Assembly: GCA_963734295.1 (NCBI GenBank)
Contig: CAVTGS010000012.1
Span: forward strand, 987,888-1,051,887
DNA length: 64,000 nt
Source: JAEUMW01 sp963734295
GTDB taxonomy: Bacteria > Pseudomonadota > Gammaproteobacteria > Burkholderiales > JAEUMW01
Direction of reading: 5' to 3'
Below the pieces are notes generated by a model. That model searched no databases and was not told the DNA's origin. It saw only the letters and a program-made list of their open reading frames with translations. The position numbers and the translations under genes were made by a program. Positions 25,255-35,001 of the stretch are shown here, piece after piece. How positions within the stretch are numbered: position 1 is the stretch's first letter; every line of letters begins with the position of its first letter.

Positions 25255-27935
25255 ATGGACCAGAAGCACGCAGGCATCCATCTCTTGCCCGAGCTGCCGG
25301 GGGGAATTCCCGATCGTTCCCTGCAGAACCGCCCTCGATGCAGGCGGCGTCGGCCTCTGGGAGTGGCATCCGGAGGCGCGCAACCTCGCCGTTTCGCCGT
25401 ATCTCGAGTCCCTGCTCGGCTACCCGTCGCGCACCTTCGACGGCACCGTGGAAGGCTTTCTCGCACACCTGCTGCCGGTCGACCGGCAACGCGTCGAGCA
25501 CGCAGTGCGCGCGGCGGCGGAGCACGGTCAGGAGGTGGACCTCGAGTTTCGCGTCGTCGACCTGGCCGGCCTCGGCCGCTGGTTCTGGGCCAGGGGACGA
25601 GTGCTCCAGGACGTGGCCGGCGAAACCGCGTGCGTGGTCGGAACCATGCAGGAGATTCCCGCGTCGGTCGTCACCGAGCGGCGCATGCGCCGCCAGCAGT
25701 CCGCCCTGCTCGAGCTGCTGGCAAAACGCCAGATCACGCAGCTGCCGCAGGAAGAAGCCTTCCGGGCCATCACCGAGGTTGCCGGCCAGCAGTTGGAAAC
25801 CGAGCGCACCGGCATCTGGCTGTGCGAAGAGAACGGCGAGATCATGCGCTGCGTGAGCCTGTACCGCCGCAGCCTGGCCCAGCACACCGCGGGCGCCACG
25901 CTCGTGATCGCTGCCTACCCCGCGTACTTCCGCGCGCTCAACACCGGTCGGGCGCTCGCGGCGAGCGACGCGCAACACGATCCGTCCACCTGTCAGCTCA
26001 CCGCGGACTATCTGGCGCCGCTCGGCATCACGTCGCTGCTGGAGGCAACGCTGCGCCGCGATGGCAGGTTGATCGGCGTGGTTTGCCACGAGCATGTCGG
26101 GCCGCAGCGCAATTGGCTGCTCGACGAAAAGGGCTTCGCCGCGTCGATCGCGGACGTGGTCGCGATCGTGCTCGCAGCCGAAGAGCGCCGGAGGCTCGCG
26201 CACGCTCTCGAAGAAAGCGAGGAGCGCTACCGCAACTTCGTCAATCTCTCCACCGAGGCGATCCTGCGCAGCGAGTTCGCCGCACCGCTCGATCCGGCGT
26301 GGCCGGTCGACGCGCAGGTGGCGCACTTGGCCCGCCATGCGCGGGTCGCCGAATGCAATGCCCCGTTCGCCCAGCTCATGGATGCGGCCTCCACGGCCGA
26401 GCTGGTCGGACGCTCGCTCGAATCGCTGCTGCGCGCCGATGCGTTCACGCGTATCGCCACGCACTGGATCGAGTCGGAATACCGGCTGTCCGAGCACGAG
26501 ACCGAGGTGCTTCCTGCCGGATGGCAGCCGCCTGTGGCTGCTGGGTTCGATGGTCGGCGTGTTCCGCGATGGCAGGATCGCCGGGCTGTGGACCTCGTTT
26601 CGCGACGTGACGCAGCGCAGGGAGTCGATCGCCGCGCTCGAGTATCAGGCGAACCACGATTCGCTTACCGGTCTGCCCAACCGCAAGTGGCTAGCCGAGC
26701 GGCTCCCCGCCCTCCTGATCGAAGCCGCACGCACCGGCGAAGCGCTCGGGCTCATGATGATGGACCTCGACCACTTCAAGGAGATCAACGATACGCTCGG
26801 CCACTTCGCGGGGGATCAACTGCTCAAGCTGATCGGTCCGCGGCTCACGCCAGTGCTGGCAGCGCATGGCGGCGAGCTCGCCCGCCTGGGCGGCGACGAG
26901 TTCGCGGTGGTCGTGCGGCGCGCCGGTGACGGCGCGATGGTGGAGGCGCTCGCGAGCGACATGGTCACCACGCTGCGCGAACCGTTCGCGGTCGGGAGCC
27001 TGCGTCTCGGCATCGATGCGTCGATCGGTGCCGCGCTGTATCCGACCCACGGCGAGGACGCCTCCGCCCTCATGCGGTGCGCGGACATCGCGATGTACGA
27101 AGCGAAACGCAAGCACGTCTCCTTCGCCCTCTACAGCGCTGCCGACGACCGCCATTCGCCGCGCCGTCTGACGCTTGCGCATGCGCTCGGCGAGGCCATC
27201 CGCTCCGCCGAGATCGTGGTCCACTATCAGCCCATCCTCGATCTGAAGGAGCGCCGCGTACGCGGCGTCGAGGCGCTGGCGCGCTGGCACCACCCGGAGC
27301 ATGGCTTGGTCGCACCCTGCGAGTTCATCGCCGTCGCCGAGACCGGCGATCAGATCCGGCAGCTCACCTTGAGCGTACTCGCGCAGGCTGTCGCCCAGTG
27401 GGACGAATGGCGCAAGACCGGTTTCCTGACCTCGATGGCAGTGAATCTATCGACCCGGGTGCTGGTCGATCGCGGTTTCGCGGAGGAAACGCGCCGCATT
27501 CTTACCCGGTACGACATGCCGGGCGAGTACCTGCAGTTCGAGATTACCGAGAGCGCGATGCTCTCCGATGCGGAGCGCGCGATCGCGACGGTGGAAGATT
27601 TGAATGCGCTGGGCGTCACCTTCTCGATCGACGACTTCGGCATCGGCTTCTCGTCGCTCTCCTATCTGAAACAGCTCCCCATCCACAGCCTCAAGATCGA
27701 CAAGTCGTTCGTGAGCGGCATGGCATCGTCGGATCGGGACGCGTCGATCGTGCGCTCGACCATCCACCTCGCGCACGACCTGGGTTTGCGCGTAGTGGCC
27801 GAAGGCGTCGAGACGGAGGAGACGCTCGCGCTCGTCGCCGCGATGGGCTGCGACGAGGCGCAGGGCTATCTCCTCGCGTTGCCGCAGAGCGGGGCCGAGT
27901 TGCTCGCGCGGGTACAGCGTGGGGAATGGGGCTAA
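25255..27935 (+). CDS. PAS-GAF-PAS-GGDEF-EAL cyclic-di-GMP enzyme, two +1 frameshifts
   Basis: This is a signalling protein of about 892 residues. The order is PAS (ALDAGGVGLWEWHPE), GAF (ELLAKRQITQLPQEEAF onward), PAS (EESEERYRNFVNLSTEAIL), GGDEF (LARLGGDEFAVVV, intact active site) and EAL (GVEALARWHHPE; IDDFGIGFSSLSYLKQLP; VAEGVET). Both the synthesis and hydrolysis signatures are present. The frame breaks at 25327 (extra A) and 26513 (extra C); removing these gives one continuous protein. No transmembrane segment is seen, so sensing is probably cytoplasmic. Confidence 0.85.
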
Positions 27936-28052
27936 AAAGCGCGACGGCAGCCGTGTCGCTGCCCGCGCAGTGCTGCCTGCGCCGCGGTCCCGCTCGTCAC
28001 CGAGGCCGCTTCGCCCGCGAACGTTGACCGGGCGCGCGGCAAGCGTCGGTGA

Positions 28053-28661
28053 CTACTCCGCGGGCGGGCGCCAGCCGTTCCACCAGATGCGGTACGGCAC
28101 GATGTACGGCGGCAACCCGTTGTCGCGATACCAGGAATCCACCGCCCACGACTCGCCGGAGGCCGCCTCGACGATGACGGCGGTGGCATGGGGAATGCCC
28201 CAGATGAGGTGGCCGCGCTTCGAGATCGGTCCCACGGTGTGCCACACGAGCAGGCCGTCGGCGGCGAACATCCGAAGATAGGTCGTGCTGTTGTTCGCTT
28301 CGTCCACGCAGTCCATCTGTCCCGACCGTGCGAAGCCCTTGAGATCGCCGCCGTAATCGCGCCAGGTTCCGGTGCGGCCACCGACCAGCGTCTCCATCAT
28401 TGCGATGGCCTCTGCGATGCGCGCGCGCTCGTCCTCCGGGGTGGCCGGTGCGTCACTGAACACGCCCCGTACCTGCTGCCACTCCGCCGTCGACACCGCG
28501 ACGGTCACGACCCGTGAGCAGCTATGGCCGTAGCAGACCGAGAACCGCGTCGGCGCCGGCTCCGCGATCACGGCCGGCCGGCGGTCGAACAGAGCCTGGG
28601 CGTGGGCCGGTGCGGCCACAGTCTCTGCAATCAAGGCAACGGCCGCGAGCTGAAGTCTCAC
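28053..28661 (-). CDS. Secreted conserved hypothetical protein
   Basis: The 202-residue protein has signal peptide VRLQLAAVALIAETVAAPAHA (GTG start). The mature part has CYGHSC, a central CVDEANNSTTYLRMF block and a C-terminal WAVDSWYRDNG segment, which suggests a disulfide-stabilised or papain-like fold (Cys, His in WHTVG, Asp in AVDSW). That is only a guess. The GTG overlaps the TGA of the nuclease gene as GTGA, which supports this start and translational coupling. Confidence 0.7.
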   Translation of the reverse strand: MRLQLAAVALIAETVAAPAHAQALFDRRPAVIAEPAPTRFSVCYGHSCSRVVTVAVSTAEWQQVRGVFSDAPATPEDERARIAEAIAMMETLVGGRTGTWRDYGGDLKGFARSGQMDCVDEANNSTTYLRMFAADGLLVWHTVGPISKRGHLIWGIPHATAVIVEAASGESWAVDSWYRDNGLPPYIVPYRIWWNGWRPPAE

Positions 28662-29200
28662 CGCGCGGCACGCCACGGCTCGTCGCGGTGCTCCCGGCGG
28701 TACTGCCAGGGCGGCAGGGGCCGCGGGCGCGCCCACAGGCCGCGTTGCGCCGCGCGTGCCTCGTGCTCGGCGCGGGCCAGCAGATCGTCGTCCGCAGTCC
28801 AGGGCCGTCCCGGGAATGCGTAGTGCCACGCGAGCCCCGCTTGCACCTGTAGCAGGTTCACGCTTACCCCCTCGTCGACATGGACCCAGGCGAGCAGGCG
28901 GCCGTATTTGTCCACCCCTTCGTAGCTCACCCTTACGGTGCGGCCACGCGCGAGGCGGGTGAGATTGCGGCGCGACACGCTGGCATAGGCCTGCGCCCGC
29001 TCGGGCGCGTCGATGCCGCGCAGGCGCACACGGTGACGGCGGCCCGACTCGTCCTGCACGACCAGGCTGTCGCCGTCGTCGACCCACGCCACGCGGCCCA
29101 CGAGCGTACCCACTTCCGCCCAGGCGGCGGCCATGCAGAGCGCAAAGAGCAGCGCCGCAGCGGCGGCGACCCATCGCCGGGTTCCGTCCGACCCGGTCAT
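28658..29200 (-). CDS. Secreted thermonuclease-like (SNase) protein
   Basis: The 180-residue protein has a hydrophobic export signal (residues 10-28) and one staphylococcal-nuclease domain: VDDGDSLVV, RLRGIDAPE (catalytic Arg and Glu with calcium-binding Asp), and DKYGRLLAWV (second catalytic Arg). It should cleave nucleic acid outside the cytoplasm. Its ATG overlaps the xseA stop (ATGA), and its stop overlaps the next start (GTGA), so three genes are tightly coupled. Confidence 0.88.
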   Translation of the reverse strand: MTGSDGTRRWVAAAAALLFALCMAAAWAEVGTLVGRVAWVDDGDSLVVQDESGRRHRVRLRGIDAPERAQAYASVSRRNLTRLARGRTVRVSYEGVDKYGRLLAWVHVDEGVSVNLLQVQAGLAWHYAFPGRPWTADDDLLARAEHEARAAQRGLWARPRPLPPWQYRREHRDEPWRAAR

Positions 29201-30558
29201 GGCCCGCTCGTCTCCTCCACGCGGACCCCGGCACCGCCGGCGGCGAAGGTCAGGGCCAGCCGTTCTCCGGTCGCCACCTCGGCGGCGGTGCGCACGATGC
29301 CGCCGTCCTCACGCCGGGTGATGCTGTAGCCGCGGGCGAGCACGGCCGCCGGGTTCAGGTGCGCAAGCTGCGCGGCAATGCGCGCGACCGCGTCGCCGCG
29401 GCGCTCGATGGCGCGTACGCTCGCGCTGGCGAAGCGATGGCGCAGTGCCTCGACGCGCCGTGCCAGGCCCGTCAGGTCGGGGGCGACCGCAGCGTGCCGA
29501 CCTGCCGCGAGCGCGACGCGATGCCCGCTCCGCGCGCGCGCGCGCTCCATCGCCGCACCGAGACGGGTCGCGAGGTGGCCAACGTGGGCGCGCCGGTGCC
29601 GCAGCAGGTCGGCGGGTGACTGCAGCCGCCGGCCGAGATTGTCGAGGTGCTGCATGCGGTACTCGAGCTGGCGCCGCATGGCGCGCGCCCGCCGCTCCCC
29701 AAGCTCGTCCAGGCGCGCCGCGAGCTCGACGCGGTTCGGGCTCACCAGTTCGGCCGCAGCGGTGGGGGTGGGTGCGCGCAGGTCGGCCACGAAATCGGCG
29801 ATGGTGAAGTCGGTCTCGTGGCCGACGCCGCTCACGACCGGCAGCGGCGACGCGGCGATCGCCCGCGCCACCGCTTCCTCGTTGAAGGCCCACAGGTCTT
29901 CGATGCTGCCGCCGCCCCGGCACACCACCAGTACGTCGCACTCGAGCCGCTCGCCCGCGGTGCGGAGCGCGCTCGCGATGCGCGCGGCCGCGCCTTCGCC
30001 TTGCACCGGGGTCGGGTAGACGCGAACGGCGACGCCCGGCATGCGGCGCGCCAGGGTGATGAGGAAGTCCCGCAGCGCGGCCCCCTCACGCGACGTGACC
30101 ACACCCACCGCACGCGGAAACGCAGGCAGCGGCCGCTTGCGGGCCGCATCGAAGAGCCCTTCGGCCGCGAGCTTCGCCTTCAGCCTCTCGAAGGCCTCGA
30201 ACAAGGCCCCCACCCCGCCGTGGCGCAAGGTCTCGACGTTGAGCTGGAACTGGCCGCGCGGCTCGTATAGCGTGACGAGCGCCAGCACCTCGACCCGCGC
30301 GCCATTCGCGGGCAACGTACCGAGCTGCAAGGCGCGCTGCCGAAACATGACGCAGCCCACCTGCGCGTCCCGGTCCTTCAACGTGAAGTAGCAGTGGCCC
30401 GAACCGTGGCGGACGAAACCGGACACCTCGCCCGCGACCCAGAGCAGCGGAAATCTGCCCTCGAGCGCGGCGCGGGCGGCCCGATTGAGCTCGGCGACCG
30501 TGAGCACGGCAGCAGGCGACAAGGCAGCATCGCGGGATCCGGGAGAGAGGCTCGGCAT
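29197..30558 (-). CDS. xseA: Exodeoxyribonuclease VII large subunit
   Basis: This is the large subunit of exonuclease VII, which degrades single-stranded DNA to oligonucleotides with the small subunit XseB (not in this window). The 453-residue protein has an N-terminal OB-fold (PLLWVAGEVSGFVRHGSGHCYFTLKD), the catalytic core (VVTSREGAALRDFL; VCRGGGSIEDLWAFNEE; VSGVGHETDFTIADFVAD) and a coiled-coil-rich C-terminal half. Complete. It opens an operon with the nuclease and the secreted protein. Confidence 0.95.
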   Translation of the reverse strand: MPSLSPGSRDAALSPAAVLTVAELNRAARAALEGRFPLLWVAGEVSGFVRHGSGHCYFTLKDRDAQVGCVMFRQRALQLGTLPANGARVEVLALVTLYEPRGQFQLNVETLRHGGVGALFEAFERLKAKLAAEGLFDAARKRPLPAFPRAVGVVTSREGAALRDFLITLARRMPGVAVRVYPTPVQGEGAAARIASALRTAGERLECDVLVVCRGGGSIEDLWAFNEEAVARAIAASPLPVVSGVGHETDFTIADFVADLRAPTPTAAAELVSPNRVELAARLDELGERRARAMRRQLEYRMQHLDNLGRRLQSPADLLRHRRAHVGHLATRLGAAMERARARSGHRVALAAGRHAAVAPDLTGLARRVEALRHRFASASVRAIERRGDAVARIAAQLAHLNPAAVLARGYSITRREDGGIVRTAAEVATGERLALTFAAGGAGVRVEETSGP

Positions 30559-31013
30559 CGTTTACGGGAGCTCCGAAATCCAGCGCCGGCGCGCCTTCGC
30601 ACGCGATGTCCGCCGGAGCGCAAGGCAGGACGGGCTCTCGCGCCGCCCGCGGCACGAGAAAGCCCAAGCCCTGAGGCTCGCGCGCCACCCCGCACTGCAA
30701 AAACATCCACACTTCGGGGCATTGCGGCGAACGGCCGGCGCGAAAGCCAATGAACTTGGGGCGGTTGACACAACCGAGTGATTATGCAAGGGAAAATTGA
30801 GGCTAAATATTGGGCGCGATAGAAAAAGCTGTTTGCAAGACCCTACTTAAGTCTTCTTTGTACAAATTGCTCACAAAGTTATCCACAGCAAATGTGGAGA
30901 AGCGGGAGCGTTCTCAGTTGTGCCTGGGGACGCCCAAGACAGCGACCACCGAGGTTGCGGAGAGACCCCGCGCAGGATACATTTCGGCCTTTCCAAAATA
31001 CGGGAGCAACGCG
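30559..31013. other. Divergent intergenic region with DnaA-type boxes
   Basis: These 455 bases between xseA and exbB hold no gene I can support. The 30780-30900 part is notably AT-rich. It contains a consensus DnaA box TTATCCACA (30879-30887) and, six bases on in inverse orientation, TTCTCCACA (30902-30894, one mismatch to TTWTNCACA). An open frame runs through into exbB from 30810, but it shows no protein features. Confidence 0.5.
30879..30887 (+). promoter_or_regulatory. DnaA box (TTATCCACA)
   Basis: This is an exact match to the consensus DnaA-binding nonamer, with an imperfect inverted partner nearby. A single site can arise by chance, and the surrounding genes are not those of a replication origin. 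Confidence 0.4.
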
Positions 31014-31625
31014 GTGATCGACATCATCCAGGCAGCGGGTTGGCCGATCTGGCCGATCATCCTCTGCTCCGTCATCGCGCTCGGCATTATAGGGGAGCGT
31101 GCCTGGTCCCTGCGCCAGAGCGCGGTCGCGCCGAAGGATCTCCTGCCCCGCGTGGTGCAGGAATTCGAGCAGCATGGCGTGTCGCAGGAGATGCTCACCC
31201 GGCTCTCCGGAGGCTCGCCGCTCGGCCGCATCTTCGCCGCGGGGCTGCGCAACGTGAAGAGCTCGCGCGACATCATGAAGGAGTCGATCGAGGAGTCGGG
31301 ACGCGGTGTCAGCAACGAGCTCGACCGTTTCCTCACGACGCTTGGCACCATCGCCACCATGGCGCCGCTGCTCGGCCTGCTCGGCACCATCATCGGCATG
31401 ATCGAGATCTTCGGCGCCCAGACCGGCTCGGGCATCGCCAATCCGCAGCAGCTCGCGCACGGTATCTCGGTCGCGCTCTACAACGCTGCCTTCGGCATCA
31501 TCGTCGCCGTGCCGGCGCTGATCTTCTACCGCTTCTTCCGCGCCAAGGTCGACACGCTCGTGGTCGAGATGGAGCAGCAGGCGATCAAGCTGGTGGAGGT
31601 GGTCCACGGCGAGCGCCAGGTGTAG
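31014..31625 (+). CDS. exbB: MotA/TolQ/ExbB proton-channel family protein
   Basis: This 203-residue inner-membrane protein is one half of an ExbBD-type proton-driven motor that energises outer-membrane processes. Its three membrane spans are in the family order: residues 7-27, and a C-terminal pair around LGTIATMAPLLGLLGTIIGMI and ISVALYNAAFGIIVAVPALIFY. The GTG at 31014 follows GGAG at good spacing and matches the family's start; upstream sequence in frame is non-coding. Assigned to ExbB rather than TolQ because of the ExbD partner and the betaproteobacterial gene order upstream of lpxK. Confidence 0.88.
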   Translation: MIDIIQAAGWPIWPIILCSVIALGIIGERAWSLRQSAVAPKDLLPRVVQEFEQHGVSQEMLTRLSGGSPLGRIFAAGLRNVKSSRDIMKESIEESGRGVSNELDRFLTTLGTIATMAPLLGLLGTIIGMIEIFGAQTGSGIANPQQLAHGISVALYNAAFGIIVAVPALIFYRFFRAKVDTLVVEMEQQAIKLVEVVHGERQV

Positions 31626-31639
31626 GAGGCCGCACGCAG

Positions 31640-32068
31640 ATGAACTTCCGCCGCCGCGGCAGCCGGCACGACGAGCCGGAGGTGAACCTGATCCCGATGA
31701 TCGACGTGCTGCTCGTCATCGTGATCTTCCTCACCGTCACCACCACGTACTCGCGCTTCTCCGAGCTCCAGATCAATCTGCCGAAGGCGGACGCGGAGAA
31801 ACCGCTCGAGCGGCCGGAGCAGATCAACGTCGCGGTCGACGCGACCGGCCGTTACGTCGTCAACAAGACACCAGTCAGCTTCTCCACCATCGACGCGCTA
31901 GCGGTCGAGCTCAAGAAGGCAGCGGGTCAGACGGCTGATCCGGTGATCATCATCAACGCGGACGCCAATGCCACCCACCAGTCCGTCATCCAGGTCATGG
32001 AAGCGGCGCGCGTGGCGGGCTTCGGTCGCATCACCTTCACCACCCAGTCGCGCTCCGGCGGCAAGTAG
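31640..32068 (+). CDS. exbD: ExbD/TolR family biopolymer transport protein
   Basis: The 142-residue protein has a short basic cytoplasmic N-terminus, one membrane span with the conserved proton-carrying Asp (VNLIPMIDVLLVIVIFL), and a periplasmic domain of about 95 residues (QINVAVDATGRYVVN; INADANATHQSVIQVMEAA). It pairs with ExbB 14 bases upstream. The gene is complete. Confidence 0.9.
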   Translation: MNFRRRGSRHDEPEVNLIPMIDVLLVIVIFLTVTTTYSRFSELQINLPKADAEKPLERPEQINVAVDATGRYVVNKTPVSFSTIDALAVELKKAAGQTADPVIIINADANATHQSVIQVMEAARVAGFGRITFTTQSRSGGK

Positions 32069-32125
32069 CACCGCGCGCCGGCCGCGACCACGGCGAATGC
32101 CGGCGGAATAGCCGGGAGCGGCCCG

Positions 32126-33139
32126 ATGAACCTGCTCGAACGCGCCTGGTACCGCGCGGTGCCGGCGTGGCCTGTGATCGCTGTCGCGCTGCTGCCATTC
32201 GCGGGGCTCTTCGCGCTGGTCGCGGGAGCGCGCCGCCGCGCTTATCGGGCGGGATGGCTGCGCCGGCGCCTCCTCCCCGTTCCCGTGGTCGTGGTCGGCA
32301 ACCTCACCGTGGGCGGCACCGGCAAGACCCCGCTCGTGCTGTGGCTCGCGCGCGCGTTACGCCGGCGCGGCTACACGCCCGGAATCCTGAGCCGCGGCTA
32401 CGGGGGAAATCCACGCCGGTCGGTCGAAGTCGGCGCGACCGCCACGGCCGAGGCAGTCGGCGACGAGCCGCTGCTGCTCGCCCGCGCGAGCGATTGTCCC
32501 GTGTGGATCGGCGCCGACCGCGCCGCCGCGGGCGCGGCGCTGCTTGCCGCCTATCCGCGCTGCGACGTGCTCATCGCCGACGACGGACTGCAGCACTATG
32601 GTCTCGCGCGCCAGACCGAGATCGCCGTCGTCGACGGCGACCGCGGCTTCGGCAACGGCCTGCCGCTGCCAGCGGGCCCGCTGCGGGAGCCGGTGTCGCG
32701 GCTCGCGCGGGTGGACGCCGTGGTGATCAACGCGGCCGCGCTTACCGCGGTGGATCGAACGCTGGCGGCAGGTCGCCCCGCGTTCGCCATGGTGCTCGCG
32801 GGCACGCACCTGCGCAATCTCGCCGACCCGGCGCGCGTCGGCGATCTCGCGAGCCTGCGCGGCAAAGCCGTGCACGCGGTCGCCGGCATCGGCAACCCCG
32901 AGCGGTTTTTCGACCAGCTCGCCGGCCAAGGCTTGCAGGTGACGCGGCACGCGTTTCCCGATCATCATGCCTTCCGCGCCGAAGAGCTCGACTTCGGCGA
33001 CGACGCACCCATCCTGATGACAGAGAAAGATGCGGTAAAATGCGAGCCTTTCGCACGCACCCACTGGTGGGTGCTGGAGGCCGTGGTAGAGATCGAGCAC
33101 GGCCTCGACGACCTCGTGATCGCACGCCTAGTGTCCTGA
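32126..33139 (+). CDS. lpxK: Tetraacyldisaccharide 4'-kinase
   Basis: LpxK phosphorylates the lipid A disaccharide at the inner membrane. The 337-residue protein has an N-terminal membrane-associated helix, the P-loop VGNLTVGGTGKTPLV (about residues 54-68), GILSRGYGG, the catalytic DDGLQH block and a C-terminal PDHHAF motif. It follows exbBD by 57 bases and heads the conserved lpxK-Trm112-kdsB set. Confidence 0.95.
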   Translation: MNLLERAWYRAVPAWPVIAVALLPFAGLFALVAGARRRAYRAGWLRRRLLPVPVVVVGNLTVGGTGKTPLVLWLARALRRRGYTPGILSRGYGGNPRRSVEVGATATAEAVGDEPLLLARASDCPVWIGADRAAAGAALLAAYPRCDVLIADDGLQHYGLARQTEIAVVDGDRGFGNGLPLPAGPLREPVSRLARVDAVVINAAALTAVDRTLAAGRPAFAMVLAGTHLRNLADPARVGDLASLRGKAVHAVAGIGNPERFFDQLAGQGLQVTRHAFPDHHAFRAEELDFGDDAPILMTEKDAVKCEPFARTHWWVLEAVVEIEHGLDDLVIARLVS

Positions 33140-33153
33140 GTAGAGAGGCCCTG

Positions 33154-33351
33154 ATGGATCCCAAGCTGCTCGACCTCCTCGTCTGCCCCCTCTGCAAGGG
33201 TCCACTCGTCTACGACAAGTCGGCGCAGGAGCTCGTCTCGGTGGAAAGCGGGCTCGCCTACCCGATCCGCGACGGCATCCCGGTCATGATCGAGGACGAC
33301 GCGCGCAGGCTCACGCCGGAAGAGATCGAAGCCTGGCGGAAGAAGCGGTAG
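33154..33351 (+). CDS. Trm112/YcaR-like small protein
   Basis: The 65-residue protein of the UPF0434/Trm112p-like family has one CxxC pair (LLVCPLCKGPL) and the family core LAYPIRDGIPVMIEDDAR. It sits between lpxK and kdsB as in many proteobacteria, 14 bases after lpxK. The function of the bacterial family is not settled; a zinc-ribbon-like fold is likely. Confidence 0.92.
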   Translation: MDPKLLDLLVCPLCKGPLVYDKSAQELVSVESGLAYPIRDGIPVMIEDDARRLTPEEIEAWRKKR

Positions 33352-33394
33352 CGGTCTTCCGCCTCCCTGCCTCCCTCCTCCCTCCTCCCGCAAA

Positions 33395-34153
33395 ATGGAC
33401 TTCATCGCCGTCGTGCCGGCGCGCTTCGCGTCGACCCGGCTGCCCGGCAAACCGCTGCTGGACATCGCCGGCAAGCCGATGGTGGTGCGGGTGGCGGAGC
33501 GGGCGCTCGCGAGCGGCGCCAGCGCTGTGCTGGTGGCAACCGACGACGAGCGCATCGCGCGCGCCTGCGCGACGCACGGGGTGCGTTCGATCATGACTCG
33601 CAGCGACCACGCGACCGGCACCGATCGCATCGCCGAGGTCGCGGCCCGCGAAGGGCTCGCCGACGACGCCATCGTGGTCAACGTCCAGGGCGATGAACCG
33701 CTGATCGAGCCGGCGCTGATCCAACGGGTCGCAGCAGAGCTCGCGCACCATCCGGTGGCGGCAATGGCGACCGCCGCGCATCCCATTACCGATCGCGCGA
33801 CCTTCCTGAATCCCAATGTCGTCAAGGTGGTGCTGGACGAAGCGGGCTGCGCGATGTATTTCTCACGCGCGCCGATCCCGTTCCCGCGCGACGCCGAGCG
33901 GGCGGGCGCGCCGCAGCTCCCCGCCGCACTGCCGGGGCTTCGCCACGTAGGCCTCTACGCGTATCGCGCGGGCTTCCTCGCGGCCTTTCCGCGCCTTGCG
34001 CCCTGCCCGCTCGAAGCGTTCGAGGCGCTGGAGCAGTTGCGCGCACTGTGGCACGGCCACCGCATCGCGGTCGCCATCGTCGATCATGCCCCGGCGCCGG
34101 GCGTCGATACCGCAGAAGATCTCGCCGTGGTGCGGTCGCTCTTCGCGCGCTGA
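33395..34153 (+). CDS. kdsB: 3-deoxy-manno-octulosonate cytidylyltransferase
   Basis: KdsB activates Kdo with CTP to CMP-Kdo for lipopolysaccharide core synthesis. The 252-residue sequence has the nucleotide-binding start VVPARFASTRLPGKPLLDIAGKP, TDDERI, VNVQGDEPLIEP and YFSRAPIPFPR. Complete; 43 bases after the Trm112-like gene and in the same direction. Confidence 0.95.
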   Translation: MDFIAVVPARFASTRLPGKPLLDIAGKPMVVRVAERALASGASAVLVATDDERIARACATHGVRSIMTRSDHATGTDRIAEVAAREGLADDAIVVNVQGDEPLIEPALIQRVAAELAHHPVAAMATAAHPITDRATFLNPNVVKVVLDEAGCAMYFSRAPIPFPRDAERAGAPQLPAALPGLRHVGLYAYRAGFLAAFPRLAPCPLEAFEALEQLRALWHGHRIAVAIVDHAPAPGVDTAEDLAVVRSLFAR

Positions 34154-34169
34154 AAGCCTGCTACGCGAT

Positions 34170-34198
34170 GCCACAAACGCAGCGGAAGCGCATATAAT
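34170..34198 (+). promoter_or_regulatory. Candidate adk promoter
   Basis: A perfect TATAAT (34193-34198) lies 17 bases after GCCACA, a weak -35 box (3 of 6). It would give a leader of about 80 bases to the adk ATG. Confidence 0.45.
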
Positions 34199-34284
34199 CT
34201 GCGCCAACAAAGAGGGGAGGCCCGCCAGACTCCGGCGTGTTCGGGCCGACAAAAATCAGCGCATCACAAACGGAACCCGCCGCC

Positions 34285-34954
34285 ATGGCCACCCGCTCGC
34301 TTCGCCTGATCCTGCTCGGCGCACCCGGCGCAGGCAAGGGCACCCAGGCCGGATTCATCACGCAGAAGTACGGCATCCCGCAGATCTCCACCGGTGACAT
34401 GCTGCGGGCCGCGGTGAAGGCCGGTACACCCCTCGGGCTCGAAGCCAAGAAGATCATGGACGCGGGCGGTCTCGTGCCGGACGAGGTCATCATCGGACTG
34501 GTGCAGGACCGCATCGGTCAGCCGGATTGCGCCAACGGTTTTCTCTTCGACGGGTTCCCGCGCACCATTCCCCAGGCCGAAGCGATGAAAGACGCCGGCG
34601 TCGCAATCGATTACGTCGTCGAGGTGGACGTGGACGACGCCGAGATCATCAAGCGCATGAGCGGGCGGCGCGTACACCTCGCCTCTGGCCGCACCTACCA
34701 CGTGGTCTTCAATCCGCCACGGGTCGCGGGCAAGGACGACGTCACCGGCGAGGATCTCGATCCAGCGCGACGACGACCGCGAAGAGACCGTGCGCAAGCG
34801 TCTCGAGGTCTACCACAGCCAGACCAAGCCGCTCGTGGCGTATTACGCGAAATGGGCGGCCTCGGGTGCCCCGGGCGCACCCAGGCACGTCAAGATTCCA
34901 GGCGTCGGATCGGTCGACGAGATCCGCGCTGCGATTTTCTCCGCATTGGGTTGA
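34285..34954 (+). CDS. adk: Adenylate kinase, one +1 frameshift
   Basis: This essential enzyme interconverts ATP, ADP and AMP. The P-loop is LLGAPGAGKGTQ (residues 8-19), followed by ISTGDMLRAAV, DGFPRTIPQAEAM and the long-type LID domain (HLASGRTYHVVFNPP). The frame breaks at 34759, where one extra G makes CTC-G-ATC. Without it, LIQRDDDREETVRKRLEVYHSQT through IRAAIFSALG follows, with a stop at 34952-34954, giving 222 residues. Because adk is essential, this is almost certainly a sequence error. Confidence 0.92.
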
Positions 34955-35001
34955 CACACGCGACCCTCCCCTTCACTCCAGCACTCGAAGGAACTGTTCT
35001 C

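Noticed and set aside
25255..26610. First open frame of the GGDEF-EAL region as a separate 451-codon gene
   Set aside because: Only its first 24 codons belong to the real protein; the rest is an Arg-rich out-of-frame reading after the extra A at 25327.
30860..30905. Possible replication origin
   Set aside because: Only one perfect DnaA box and one imperfect; no dnaA, dnaN, gidA or parA nearby.
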